Source: HIMB59 sp902583235 (GTDB lineage: Bacteria; Pseudomonadota; Alphaproteobacteria; HIMB59). From it: DNA of 64,000 nt. A program made the position numbers and the translations under genes. The stretch spans positions 62,001 to 126,000 of the forward strand of contig CACHVL010000003.1 in NCBI GenBank assembly GCA_902583235.1, given 5' to 3'. Under the pieces are notes generated by a model. The model was not told the origin of the DNA. It made no database searches and saw only the letters and a list, made by a program, of their open reading frames with translations. Position 1 is the first letter of the stretch. Every line of letters begins with the position of its first letter. Shown here one piece after another: positions 40,910 through 50,336 of the stretch.

Positions 40910-42578
40910 CCAAAGCCTTACCTAGAATATCCCCTAAAACTGAACCAGAGGATTTAGATCCATATTTTTCTAACAAACTTTGTTCTTCATCTACCTCTAG
41001 CTGTCTTATTGAGAGAGCAAACTTTCGATTTGTAAGATCAATAGAAGTTATTTTAGCATCTATTTTTTGACCTTCGTTATATCTAGATATATTTTGCTCT
41101 TCTTTATTTTTGGATAGTTCTTTTCTTCTTATGGTTGTTTCGATAAAGCTTGCTACTTCAACATCGATTCCATTATTAGAAATTTTAGTTATGGTTGCAG
41201 ATACAGTATCTCCTTTAGATTTATCTTTAAAATACTCGTTAAAAGGATCTGTGGATAATTGTTTGATACCAAAGCTTATTTTTTCTTTTTCAGGATCAAT
41301 TTCTAAAATTTTAACCTGAATACTTTGACCTTTTTGATATTTTTTTAGGGTCCTATCACCATTAGAGTCAGTCCATGATAAATCGTTTTTATGAATTAAA
41401 CCGTCAATATTATCATTAAGCTTTGCAAACATACCAAATTCAGTAATGTTTTTAATTTCGGTCTCAATAACTTGATCTTTTTTATACTCGTTTAAAATAT
41501 TTTCCCATGGATTTGGCTCAGTTTGTTTAATTCCAAGACTTATTCTTTTCTTTTCTTTATCTATTTCTAATATTTTAACTCTAATATTAAATCCAACTTC
41601 TAAGATTTTATTTGGATGTATATTTTTTTTTGTCCAACTGATATCGTTGGAATGAACTAATCCCTCTAAATCTTTTTCTGTCAGTTGAACAAATGCACCA
41701 TAATCAGTTATATGGGTAATTTTTCCATCATAAATCTCATTAAGAGTAATTTTATCTTCTATTTTTTCCCAGGGATCATCTTTTAATTGTTTATAACCTA
41801 AGCTAATTTTATCTGAGTCGTCTGAAACTTTAAGAATCTTAAATTCATATTTTTTTCCAACTTCCAGTACATCTGAGGGGTGGCCAATTCTACTCCATGA
41901 GATATCACTCAAATGAACTAGGCCATCGATTCCACCTAAATCTACGAAAGCGCCATAGTCTGTAAAAGTTTTTACCCTACCCGTAACAACTGAGTTACTT
42001 TGTGACTTCTCCAAAATTTGGTTTTTTATTTCTTTTTGTTTTTCCTCAAGTATTGCTTTTCTTGAAACAACAATGTTACCTTTTGAGTAATCCATTTTTA
42101 GAATTTCAAATGTTTCCTCTGTCTTTATTAAATGACTTACATCTCTGACAGGGCGAACATCGATTTGGCTTAATGGTAAAAAAGCATTTGTACCCATAAT
42201 TTTTACATAGAGACCAGCCTTAGCTTTACCAACAATAAAACCTTTTACTCTCTCTTTATTATCATAAAGTTTTTGAAGCTTTTCCCATGATTTCATTTTG
42301 ATTGCTTTTTCATGAGAAACTTTTACGTTTCCCTCTCTATCTTCTAATTTTTCAACGAATACTTCAATAACTTGTCCAGTTTTCAAATCATCAGATGATC
42401 CAGTATTAAGAAATTCTTCTTTAGGTATTTGACCCTCACTCTTATATCCAATATCAACTGTAATGTGTTGATCGCTTATTTTAAGAATAGTTCCAGAAAT
42501 TATTTTATTTGCAGTGATAGTATTTTTAGTTTCGAATTGTTGGTCTAGCAATTTGCTATACTCGTCGTTAGATATCAT
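40881..42578 (-). CDS. rpsA: 30S ribosomal protein S1
   Basis: A 565-residue protein with six S1 RNA-binding repeats, roughly at 20-86, 105-170, 190-260, 277-350, 362-435 and 450-520. Examples are the VTGRVKTFTDYGAFVDLG, YDGKITHITDYGAFVQL and ETEIKNITEFGMFAKL starts of repeats 3-5. It captures mRNA on the small subunit. ATG start with GAAAGG upstream. In most alphaproteobacteria cmk lies between aroA and rpsA; here only 68 bases do. Confidence 0.95.
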   Translation of the reverse strand: MISNDEYSKLLDQQFETKNTITANKIISGTILKISDQHITVDIGYKSEGQIPKEEFLNTGSSDDLKTGQVIEVFVEKLEDREGNVKVSHEKAIKMKSWEKLQKLYDNKERVKGFIVGKAKAGLYVKIMGTNAFLPLSQIDVRPVRDVSHLIKTEETFEILKMDYSKGNIVVSRKAILEEKQKEIKNQILEKSQSNSVVTGRVKTFTDYGAFVDLGGIDGLVHLSDISWSRIGHPSDVLEVGKKYEFKILKVSDDSDKISLGYKQLKDDPWEKIEDKITLNEIYDGKITHITDYGAFVQLTEKDLEGLVHSNDISWTKKNIHPNKILEVGFNIRVKILEIDKEKKRISLGIKQTEPNPWENILNEYKKDQVIETEIKNITEFGMFAKLNDNIDGLIHKNDLSWTDSNGDRTLKKYQKGQSIQVKILEIDPEKEKISFGIKQLSTDPFNEYFKDKSKGDTVSATITKISNNGIDVEVASFIETTIRRKELSKNKEEQNISRYNEGQKIDAKITSIDLTNRKFALSIRQLEVDEEQSLLEKYGSKSSGSVLGDILGKALDEDKDSKEK

Positions 42579-42646
42579 AAGTCATTATTTACCTTTCAAG
42601 TTAAGTTAGGTTCTTTTAAAGTTTTATTAATGTTTTTCAAGAAAAA

Positions 42647-43945
42647 TTAATTACTAAATTGTGATATATGTTTGAAAAACGTTGGATAGCTTGTTTTTAT
42701 ACAAGATTTATCTTTTATTATATTGTTTTTTTTACAAATCATATTTGCAATAAAAAAAGACATTAATATTCTATGATCATCATTGTGTTCAATAATACCA
42801 GCACCTTTTTTTAAATCATGATTACCATAAATATATAAATCAAAATTTCTAATTTCAGATCTAACACCAATTTTCTTTAAATTTTTGTGTATAAGTAACA
42901 ATCTATTACTCTCTTTAACTGTAAGTTCCTTTAAACCTTTAAATATGGACAGGCCATTTGCAAACGACGCTGCTATTGACAAAATTGGAATCTCATCAAC
43001 TTGTAGTGGAACATCATCAGGCTCTAGTGTAGTTGAATTTAAATTTTTTTTTTGTTCAATTTTTAGATCAGCAATTAATTCATTATGAATTTTCCTTTTT
43101 CTAATAACTTTTATGTTTCCCCCCATTTTCTTTAAAGTTTTGACAAAACCCACTCTTGTTTTATTAAAAAGAACATTTCTAACAATAAGTTTAGACCCAG
43201 GTTTTAAACAAGCAGCTGAAATAAAAAATGCTGCTGATGATGGATCACCGGGCACATTATAATTTATTATTTTTAAATCTTTGTTATTTCTCATTTCTAT
43301 AAATCTGTGTAGAGAATTTTCCTTTACTTTAATGTTATATCCCATTGACTTAAGCATATTTTCAGTATGATCTCTTGTAGTCTTAAACTCTTTAATTTTT
43401 ATTGTTCCATTGGTGTTCAATGCTGACAGCATTATTGAACTTTTGATTTGTGCAGAAGGAATAAGTATTTCAAATGATAATGGCACAGCATTTCCAGTCC
43501 CTTTTATTTTAATTGGAGGGAATGATTTATTTCTTAATTCAATTGTTGCACCTATTTTAGATAAGTGTTCCGTAACTCTTCTCATAGGTCTTTTGCTCAA
43601 AGAACTATCCCCAATTAATTTTACTTTAATATTGTTAGATGAAATTAAGCCAGAGATTAGCCTAATCCCTGTTCCTGAATTTCCAAAATCTATTTTATTT
43701 TTGGGTTGAAATAATCCACCTGGAGGAATACCAAACACTTCATAATGGTTACCTTTTTTAATAATTTGAGCGCCTAATAACCTCATCGCCTTGAGCGTGT
43801 TAAGAACATCTTCACCTTGTAATAGATTAGAAATTTTTGATCTACCTACAACCTGTCCTGCTAAAATTAAAATTCTATGACTGATTGATTTATCACCGGG
43901 GGGGAAATATTTACCTTTGATTAAACTTCGGTTATTAAGAGACAT
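42647..43945 (-). CDS. aroA: 3-phosphoshikimate 1-carboxyvinyltransferase (EPSP synthase)
   Basis: A 432-residue EPSP synthase. PPGDKSISHRILIL is the N-terminal substrate loop, DFGNSGTGIRLISGL the PEP site, and the KRPMRR block and VKESNRLLL follow. Makes EPSP in the shikimate pathway. Start chosen at ATG 43945, four bases after lptB; an in-frame ATG at 43987 lies within lptB. Leads into rpsA with only 68 bases between. Confidence 0.93.
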   Translation of the reverse strand: MSLNNRSLIKGKYFPPGDKSISHRILILAGQVVGRSKISNLLQGEDVLNTLKAMRLLGAQIIKKGNHYEVFGIPPGGLFQPKNKIDFGNSGTGIRLISGLISSNNIKVKLIGDSSLSKRPMRRVTEHLSKIGATIELRNKSFPPIKIKGTGNAVPLSFEILIPSAQIKSSIMLSALNTNGTIKIKEFKTTRDHTENMLKSMGYNIKVKENSLHRFIEMRNNKDLKIINYNVPGDPSSAAFFISAACLKPGSKLIVRNVLFNKTRVGFVKTLKKMGGNIKVIRKRKIHNELIADLKIEQKKNLNSTTLEPDDVPLQVDEIPILSIAASFANGLSIFKGLKELTVKESNRLLLIHKNLKKIGVRSEIRNFDLYIYGNHDLKKGAGIIEHNDDHRILMSFFIANMICKKNNIIKDKSCIKTSYPTFFKHISQFSN

Positions 43946-43949
43946 AAAG

Positions 43950-44666
43950 TTAGTTGTAATTTTTGCCCAAGTAGATCTTTTTGACAAATTTATCGGAGGT
44001 AATTTCTTCAGGGCTTCCTGATTTTATTATTTCTCCATTATAAATTATGTATCCAAACTCAACGATACTTAACGCCTCTTTTACATTGTGGTCAGTTACA
44101 ATAATTCCAATATTCATTTTTTTTAGCAATGATATTGTTGACTTCACCTCTTCTATAGCTATTGGGTCTATTCCTGCAAAAGGCTCATCCAGTAAAAGAA
44201 ATTTAGGATTACTAGCTAATGCTCTTGCAATTTCAGTTCTTCTTCTCTCTCCACCAGATAATAATTTACCTCTTGTATTTTGAAAATTACTTAATGAAAA
44301 CTGTTTAATTAAATTTTCAGTTATTTTAATTGAGTCATTTTTATTGTGAAATAACTCTGCTATTGAAAAAATATTATCATATACACTTAAATCTCTAAAT
44401 ATTGATGCTTCTTGAGGTAAATATGAAATACCTAGTTTTGTCCTTAAGCTCAGACTTTTATTATTTAAAATATGATCATCTAATAAAAGATTACCTTTAT
44501 CAGGAGATAAAAAACCAGCTACAATATTAAATAGAGTAGTCTTGCCACTGCCATTTGGTCCAAGTAGTCCATTAATTTTATTACTTTTAAACTCAATATT
44601 TACTTTGTTTAGAGCTTTTTTTGACTTAAAGCTTTTACTAATTTCGATCAGTTTAATCGTTTGCAT
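43950..44666 (-). CDS. lptB: LPS export ABC transporter ATP-binding protein LptB
   Basis: A 238-residue ABC ATPase. Walker A GPNGSGKTTLF, signature LLSGGERRRTEIARAL, Walker B LLLDEPFAGIDP and the H-loop VTDHNVKEAL agree with LptB, including the conserved GISYLPQEASIFRDL segment. It powers LPS extraction with LptFG (not here). Overlaps lptA by 14 bases. In many alphaproteobacteria rpoN and hpf follow; here aroA does. Confidence 0.94.
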   Translation of the reverse strand: MQTIKLIEISKSFKSKKALNKVNIEFKSNKINGLLGPNGSGKTTLFNIVAGFLSPDKGNLLLDDHILNNKSLSLRTKLGISYLPQEASIFRDLSVYDNIFSIAELFHNKNDSIKITENLIKQFSLSNFQNTRGKLLSGGERRRTEIARALASNPKFLLLDEPFAGIDPIAIEEVKSTISLLKKMNIGIIVTDHNVKEALSIVEFGYIIYNGEIIKSGSPEEITSDKFVKKIYLGKNYN

Positions 44667-45123
44667 TATTTTCTAATAAAACTTCAACTAGAGACTCTTT
44701 ATTAGCTGAGTTAAGTATTCTTTTATTATTATCTATATCAGCAATTAATTCATTTCCCGTAAGTAATCTTGTTGGTGACTCAATTGATACATTTCCAGTA
44801 AGCTTAATTATATTATCATTACGTGTGTAAATAGCATAATTACCTCTAAAAGTTTCTTCCTTAAATTCAATTACTACGTTATCAAAAAGCTCAATAACAG
44901 TAAAAATTTCATCATTATTTTTTTCTATGTAGTTGGCAATCATTTTGTCTGCAAAGGCGATAAATTTATCATTTTTAAATTCTACATCACCATTAGCTGT
45001 ATAACTCTTATTTTCCGAGTCCCAAATAAGGCTATCACCCGCTTTTACGTAGCTATCACTATTTGCATTTGAAAAAAAAAATAAATATAAAATGAAAAGA
45101 AAATATTTATTTATCAATAACAA
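44653..45123 (-). CDS. lptA: LPS transport periplasmic protein LptA
   Basis: An LptA-type OstA domain protein: AGDSLIWDSENKSYTANGDV, FADKMIANYI, NYAIYTRNDNIIKLTGNVSI. A signal peptide (NKYFLFILYLFFFSNANS) is cleanest with a TTG start at 45123 or 45117, preceded by AAGG. ATG codons at 45165-45156 give a longer leader overlapping lptC by about 50 bases and are possible. Bridges LPS across the periplasm with LptC. Confidence 0.85.
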   Translation of the reverse strand: MLLINKYFLFILYLFFFSNANSDSYVKAGDSLIWDSENKSYTANGDVEFKNDKFIAFADKMIANYIEKNNDEIFTVIELFDNVVIEFKEETFRGNYAIYTRNDNIIKLTGNVSIESPTRLLTGNELIADIDNNKRILNSANKESLVEVLLENNAND

Positions 45124-45535
45124 ATTCAACCATACCTTCAAAAAATATTTTACCATCATAATCAAGATTTTTAAAACCTTGTGCTTTTAATAGTCCCATT
45201 CTATTTGATACTTCAACATACTCATTACTATTAGATATTTCCTCAGAAATATTAATTGATATATTTTTTCCATAAATCTTGTACTCTTTATTCTCTAAGT
45301 ATGACTCACCTTCAAGATAAATATTATCATCATCAATTTTATTTAATCTTTCAGAGCCAATCTTAGTAATCCCTGAGTTACTCAAAACAATACTAGAAAA
45401 ATTTTCTACTGTTATAGTTTTTTGACTAAAATTTTCAGTTAATGGTTTTTGGTTAAAAAAGTAAATAAAACATTGAACTACCAAAATAATAAATATTATT
45501 GCATTTATTTTATTTTTAACTAAATGTTTAATCAT
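45107..45535 (-). CDS. lptC: LPS export protein LptC
   Basis: A 142-residue protein with one N-terminal membrane anchor (INAIIFIILVVQCFIYFF) and a beta-jellyroll periplasmic part ending FEGMVEFVIDK. Sequence conservation of LptC is weak; the call rests on the anchor, length and position between kdsD and lptA. Passes LPS from LptB2FG to LptA. Start overlaps the kdsD end by eight bases. Confidence 0.8.
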   Translation of the reverse strand: MIKHLVKNKINAIIFIILVVQCFIYFFNQKPLTENFSQKTITVENFSSIVLSNSGITKIGSERLNKIDDDNIYLEGESYLENKEYKIYGKNISINISEEISNSNEYVEVSNRMGLLKAQGFKNLDYDGKIFFEGMVEFVIDK

Positions 45536-46475
45536 TTTCTAAACATTTTTTAATATTAACAATTCCAATTGGTTTGTTCTGTCTAGCAATGATTAGACTT
45601 GTTATAGAATATTTATTCATAAGGACTATAGCTGAAGAGATTAATAATTCACTTTTTGCAACTATTGGTTTACTTTTCATTATTCTAGTTGCATTTTCCT
45701 TCATATCTATTTTTGCTATTGACCTTCTCAAATCACCATCAGTAATAATACCTTTTATTTTTTTATATTTATCTAGTACCACAACACAACCATATTTTTT
45801 TTCAGTCATGATTAAAACCGCATCAATTATTGATGAATTTGATTGTATAATAGGTATATCAGTATCCATAATTTCATTTAGAGTTTTAAGTTTTTTTCCA
45901 ATTTTTCCACCTGGATGTAATTCACTGAAAGATTTTTTATCAAATTTTCTTAAGCTTAATACCGAACAACAAAGAGCGTCACCGAGAGCTAAAGACATTG
46001 TAGTAGATGTTGTAGGAATTGTTTGCAATTTATCAGCCTCTGAATGAGGAGGTAAAACCAAACCAATATCCGAGTTCTTAGACAATAAACTTTTTTTAGA
46101 GGAAGTTATTGAAATAATTTTAATCTTTTTTTTCTTACTAAAGTTTATTAAATCAGCCAATTCATGTGACTCTCCAGAATTAGATAAAATTATAAGAACA
46201 TCATTTTTTTCTACTATGCCCATATCACCGTGACTTGCATCAACTGGATTTAAATAGATTGCTGGTATTCCTGTTGATGTGAAGGATGCTGCAATCTTGC
46301 CAGCAATATTCCCGCTTTTTCCTACACCTGAAACAATTATTTTACCATTTTGCTTTGATATTAACTCAACAGCTTTTATAAAATCTTTATCCAAGCTTTT
46401 AGAAAGCTTAGTTAATGCAATAGATTCTAAATTTATTACTTCTTGTCCTACTTTTTTGATTTTTGATTTATTCAT
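45528..46475 (-). CDS. kdsD: D-arabinose 5-phosphate isomerase (KdsD/KpsF)
   Basis: A 315-residue enzyme with an N-terminal SIS sugar isomerase domain (SGVGKSGNIAGKIAASFTST; ASHGDMG; ILSNSGES) and two C-terminal CBS domains (MTEKKYGCVVV; KGIITDGDLRR). Makes arabinose 5-phosphate for Kdo in LPS. Lies directly before lptC, the standard order, and three bases after the RNase D gene. Confidence 0.92.
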   Translation of the reverse strand: MNKSKIKKVGQEVINLESIALTKLSKSLDKDFIKAVELISKQNGKIIVSGVGKSGNIAGKIAASFTSTGIPAIYLNPVDASHGDMGIVEKNDVLIILSNSGESHELADLINFSKKKKIKIISITSSKKSLLSKNSDIGLVLPPHSEADKLQTIPTTSTTMSLALGDALCCSVLSLRKFDKKSFSELHPGGKIGKKLKTLNEIMDTDIPIIQSNSSIIDAVLIMTEKKYGCVVVLDKYKKIKGIITDGDLRRSIAKIDMKENATRIMKSKPIVAKSELLISSAIVLMNKYSITSLIIARQNKPIGIVNIKKCLEND

Positions 46476-46478
46476 GAA

Positions 46479-47111
46479 TTATTTGTGGGCAAAAATGTCT
46501 ATTCCCTCCCATCCTTGTAAATCTAAATCAACTCTTATTTCCATGAATTTCATTATCGATTTATATAGCTTCAATCTTTTTTGACTTATCAATTTATCAT
46601 TAAGAGAGTCTTTTATTTCTGATAAATACAAAACATCATTCATTGCATATTCTATTTGTTTTTTAGTAAGTTTTTTTTTACTCCAATCAGATGACTGTTC
46701 TGTTTTATCTAATTGAATATCTAATATTTCATAAACTAGATCTTTTAGACCATGTTTTGATGAATAAGTTCTAGTTAACTTTGATGCAACCTTTGTACAA
46801 AACACATTTTTTACACTAATTTTTAAATTTTCTTTTAATACTGCCATATCAAATCTTCCAAAATGAAAAATTTTTGTAAGATCCTTATTTTCTAGTAATG
46901 TTTTTAAATTCTTTGATAATTTTGGTGATAAATCCTCTTCAAATTTAATTAGATACACTTTTTTATCTGTTTCATTTCTTAATTGTATTAGACAGAGTCT
47001 GTCTCTTTTAATATTTAAACCAAGAGTTTCAGTATCGATAGATATATCTCCTTTAAATGATTTTAAAACTTTGCTTGGTAAATCATTATGAAATAATTGA
47101 TAATTTGACAT
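46479..47111 (-). CDS. rnd: Ribonuclease D-like 3'-5' exonuclease
   Basis: A 210-residue DEDD exonuclease domain without the HRDC tails of full-length RNase D. The metal-binding acids are in SIDTETLGL, FHFGRFDMAVL and QIEYAMNDVLYL (the Tyr is in the DEDDy position). Start chosen at ATG 47111 (MSNYQLF); ATG 47147 would overlap the divergent gene's ATG. Trims structured RNA 3' ends. Confidence 0.88.
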   Translation of the reverse strand: MSNYQLFHNDLPSKVLKSFKGDISIDTETLGLNIKRDRLCLIQLRNETDKKVYLIKFEEDLSPKLSKNLKTLLENKDLTKIFHFGRFDMAVLKENLKISVKNVFCTKVASKLTRTYSSKHGLKDLVYEILDIQLDKTEQSSDWSKKKLTKKQIEYAMNDVLYLSEIKDSLNDKLISQKRLKLYKSIMKFMEIRVDLDLQGWEGIDIFAHK

Positions 47112-47146
47112 CCTAGAACATATATTTATATAAGATAGATAATGCA

Positions 47147-48076
47147 ATGAAAAACAAAAATATCTTAGTTTTTGGATCGACAGGCTTTATAGGAAGAAGT
47201 ATCACAAAAAGACTCTTACAAAATGGTGACAAGCTTATATGTCCTGTCAGAAATGCCAGTAGGGTTAAAAGAAATATACTTTCAGGAGACATAGGACAGA
47301 TTGAAGTAATTGAGTTTGATATTAATAATTTAGATGAAATTAAAAGCTTAATAGAGAAATCAGATTTAGTAATTAATTTGATAGGAATTCTATATGAACA
47401 AAATAATTTATCCTTTGAACTAGCTCATTACTTATTACCAAAAAAAATTGCTGGTTATTGTGAATTATTTAAAAAACCATTTCTTCATGTTTCAAGTTTA
47501 GGTTCAACTTTTCAAACCAAATCAAATTATTTAATTAGCAAAAAAATGGGCGAAGAATTTATTGAAAATAATAACACTAATCATATTATTGTAAGACCAA
47601 GTACTGTTTATGGTGAAGAGGATAATTTTATTAATTTATTTGGTAAGATGGCTAAAATTTTACCTTTCCTTCCATTAATTAAAAAAGGAAAAACTAAATT
47701 CCAACCAATTTATGTCAATGACTTATCTCTTTTAATTTTTAATCTATTAAATAATTTTGATAAATACAAAAATTCAAATTTAGCAGCTGTAGGTAATGAG
47801 ATATTTACTTTTAAAGAAATTTTAAGTCATGTATTTATGTCTTTGAAAAAAAAGGAAAGATTTTTTTATATGCCTTCTTTTCTTGCAATCCTTCAAGGCA
47901 AAATATTAGAAAAACTCCCTAAACCTTTATTTACTTATGATCAGTATGTAACTCTTTCACATGATAGTATATCAGAGGGAAGTCAAAAATTAGTCACCGA
48001 TATATTGAAACAAGATCTGTCAAATATGAAAATTATTACTTCAGAGTACCTTAAAAAGTTTATTGATAGAGTTTAA
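47147..48076 (+). CDS. Complex I NDUFA9-like NAD-dependent epimerase/dehydratase family protein
   Basis: A 309-residue atypical SDR. VFGSTGFIGRSITKRLL binds the nucleotide; INLIGILYEQ, HVSSLGS and VRPSTVYGEEDNFINLF follow as in the NDUFA9 group. These proteins assist or accompany respiratory complex I and lack the YxxxK pair of true reductases. In alphaproteobacteria the gene is regularly next to uppP, as here. Convergent with uppP, overlapping it by four bases. Confidence 0.85.
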   Translation: MKNKNILVFGSTGFIGRSITKRLLQNGDKLICPVRNASRVKRNILSGDIGQIEVIEFDINNLDEIKSLIEKSDLVINLIGILYEQNNLSFELAHYLLPKKIAGYCELFKKPFLHVSSLGSTFQTKSNYLISKKMGEEFIENNNTNHIIVRPSTVYGEEDNFINLFGKMAKILPFLPLIKKGKTKFQPIYVNDLSLLIFNLLNNFDKYKNSNLAAVGNEIFTFKEILSHVFMSLKKKERFFYMPSFLAILQGKILEKLPKPLFTYDQYVTLSHDSISEGSQKLVTDILKQDLSNMKIITSEYLKKFIDRV

Positions 48077-48828
48077 TAAACATAAATTAACAAGACTATT
48101 CCTATAAAAATTCTATAAACAATAAATGGCATGAAACCAATTTTATTTATAAAACTAATAAAAATAGAAATTGTGATATAAGCTGCAAAAAATGAAGAAA
48201 AAAAAACTATAATTAGACCCTTATCAATAATAACACTCTCAAAATCACTTATATTTGAAAAAAAAGATAACCCAATTATGGGTATGCCCATATATAAACT
48301 ATAAATTGAGGAATATTTACGGTCTTCTCCAAATAACCTAAAAGCAATGATACAACTTCCTGCTCTACTAAAACCTGGTAAAAAGGCAAGACATTGAAAA
48401 AAACCAGCTAATATAAATTTGGTACTTTTGCTTTTAATAACAAATTTAAATTTATTTGGTTTGTCTGCGATATAGAGCAATATTGCTCCTATAATTGAGG
48501 TGTATCCTATTAACTCTAAACTAATAAAACTTAAATTATAAAATTTTAGTATCATGCCCAGAAAAACTGCTGGTATAGTTGCATAAACTATTACCTTAAA
48601 GTTGGCTTTAATATTTGATTTTGAAAAATGTTTATGTGCAAACAGATATATTAATAAAGCTAATAAGGAGGCAAAGTGGGCAGATGTTTCATATAAATAG
48701 TTTCTCGATTCTATGTTCTTATAAAGTATTTCTATTATATTTAGGTGACCACTCGAACTAACTGGGATAAATTCAGTAATTCCTTGTATTAGACCATAAA
48801 AAATATAAAAAATACTATCAATAGTCAT
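48073..48828 (-). CDS. uppP: Undecaprenyl-diphosphatase
   Basis: A 251-residue inner-membrane protein with about eight helices. The two active motifs are GITEFIPVSSSGHL near the N-terminus and FLPGFSRAGSCI, where the family usually has PGTSRSG; the second motif thus has Thr to Phe and Ser to Ala changes but keeps the Arg. Recycles undecaprenyl pyrophosphate for peptidoglycan and LPS. ATG start. Confidence 0.9.
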   Translation of the reverse strand: MTIDSIFYIFYGLIQGITEFIPVSSSGHLNIIEILYKNIESRNYLYETSAHFASLLALLIYLFAHKHFSKSNIKANFKVIVYATIPAVFLGMILKFYNLSFISLELIGYTSIIGAILLYIADKPNKFKFVIKSKSTKFILAGFFQCLAFLPGFSRAGSCIIAFRLFGEDRKYSSIYSLYMGIPIIGLSFFSNISDFESVIIDKGLIIVFFSSFFAAYITISIFISFINKIGFMPFIVYRIFIGIVLLIYVY

Positions 48829-48923
48829 AATTTATTATCATTTATTGGTTTACTAAGTCTTAAAATCTTTATATTAATACCATCCGCGTTATTTGTAGGA
48901 GAATAAAGTAATATTTTATTATC

Positions 48924-50336
48924 ATGTTAGAGTTTCATAAAAAAAAACCAAAGAATCCATCTAAAACTGAACCTGAAAAAAGGATAAAGGATTTTCAGGA
49001 GATTTACAGTCAGTTTGATAAAAATGACTCTGTTGAACAATCCTCAAGGTGCTCTCAGTGTGGAATACCATATTGTCAAATTCATTGTCCTTTAAATAAT
49101 AATATACCAGATTGGCTTCGCTACATCGCTGAAGGCCGATTGGAAGAAGCCTATCAAGTATCCGCTTCTACAAATGCATTCCCAGAGGTATGTGGGAGGG
49201 TCTGTCCTCAAGATCGATTGTGTGAAGGTAACTGCGTTGTTGAACAAGCGGGCTTTGGGGCAATTACAATTGGTAATTTAGAAAAATACTTAACAGAGAT
49301 AGCATGGGAAAAAGGATGGGTTAAAAATTTATCTTCACAAAATCAGTTTAAACAAAAAGTGGCTATTATAGGATCTGGTCCTGCAGGAATGGCCGCTTCA
49401 GCCTATTTAACTCAAAATGGATATCAAGTAGATGTCTTTGAAAAAAATGACCGAGCAGGTGGCTTGATGATTTACGGAATACCTAATTTTAAATTGGACA
49501 AAAAAATTGTTGAAAGAAGAACAGAGTGGCTTTTAGAGAGTGGAGTTAAATTTAATTTAAATGTGGAAGTTGGAAAAAATATCTCTTTTCAAGATTTGGA
49601 AAAAGATTACGACGCAATATTAATTGCAACTGGTGTTTATAAGGCTAGACAATTAGATATTGATACCTCATCAGTAGATAATAGCATTCCTGCTTTAGAT
49701 TTCTTAATTGAGAGCAATAGAACTGGATTAGGTGACTCTCCATCAAATAATAAGTTTCTCACTGCAAAAGATAAAAGTGTAGTTGTTATTGGAGGCGGAG
49801 ATACAGCAATGGACTGCGTTAGAACAGCGATTAGACAACAGGCAAAGGAAGTTACTTGTCTTTATAGAAGAAATAAGGAAAACATGCCTGGATCAGCAAG
49901 AGAAGTTTTAAACGCAGAGCAAGAGGGTATTAAATTTAATTGGTTATCTGTCCCATCAAAAATTATAAGTGATAACTCTACTGCAACAAGTATGACATAC
50001 AAAGTTGCTGCCTTAGGAGAGGTTGATGAGAGTGGAAGAAGAAAACCAGTTGATACAGGTGTTGAAAAACAAATAAAAAGTGACTTAATTATCCAAGCTC
50101 TAGGTTTTGAACCTGAAGATTTGAACCAAAATTTTAAAACAAATATTGAATTAACAAGCTGGAAAACAGTTAAAGTTGATTTTAAAAAATTTCAAACAAG
50201 TAACCCAAAAATTTTTGCTGCTGGAGATATCGTTAGGGGCGCCTCCCTCGTTGTGTGGGCAATCCATGATGGCCGTGAAGTTGCAAAATCAATTCATAAT
50301 TTCTTACAAAGCTCAAAAATAAAAAAAGCATCATGA
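48924..50336 (+). CDS. gltD: Glutamate synthase (NADPH) small subunit
   Basis: A 470-residue flavoprotein. N-terminal Fe-S cysteines: CSQCGIPYCQIHCP (43-56) and CGRVCPQDRLCEGNC (about 91-105). FAD motif IGSGPAGMAASAYL, NADPH motif GGGDTAMDCVR, and AAGDIVRGASLVVWAI at the end. Feeds electrons from NADPH to GltB. An AGGAG at 48896 is too far (24 bases) to serve the ATG, so initiation context is weak. Overlaps gltB by four bases. Confidence 0.95.
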   Translation: MLEFHKKKPKNPSKTEPEKRIKDFQEIYSQFDKNDSVEQSSRCSQCGIPYCQIHCPLNNNIPDWLRYIAEGRLEEAYQVSASTNAFPEVCGRVCPQDRLCEGNCVVEQAGFGAITIGNLEKYLTEIAWEKGWVKNLSSQNQFKQKVAIIGSGPAGMAASAYLTQNGYQVDVFEKNDRAGGLMIYGIPNFKLDKKIVERRTEWLLESGVKFNLNVEVGKNISFQDLEKDYDAILIATGVYKARQLDIDTSSVDNSIPALDFLIESNRTGLGDSPSNNKFLTAKDKSVVVIGGGDTAMDCVRTAIRQQAKEVTCLYRRNKENMPGSAREVLNAEQEGIKFNWLSVPSKIISDNSTATSMTYKVAALGEVDESGRRKPVDTGVEKQIKSDLIIQALGFEPEDLNQNFKTNIELTSWKTVKVDFKKFQTSNPKIFAAGDIVRGASLVVWAIHDGREVAKSIHNFLQSSKIKKAS

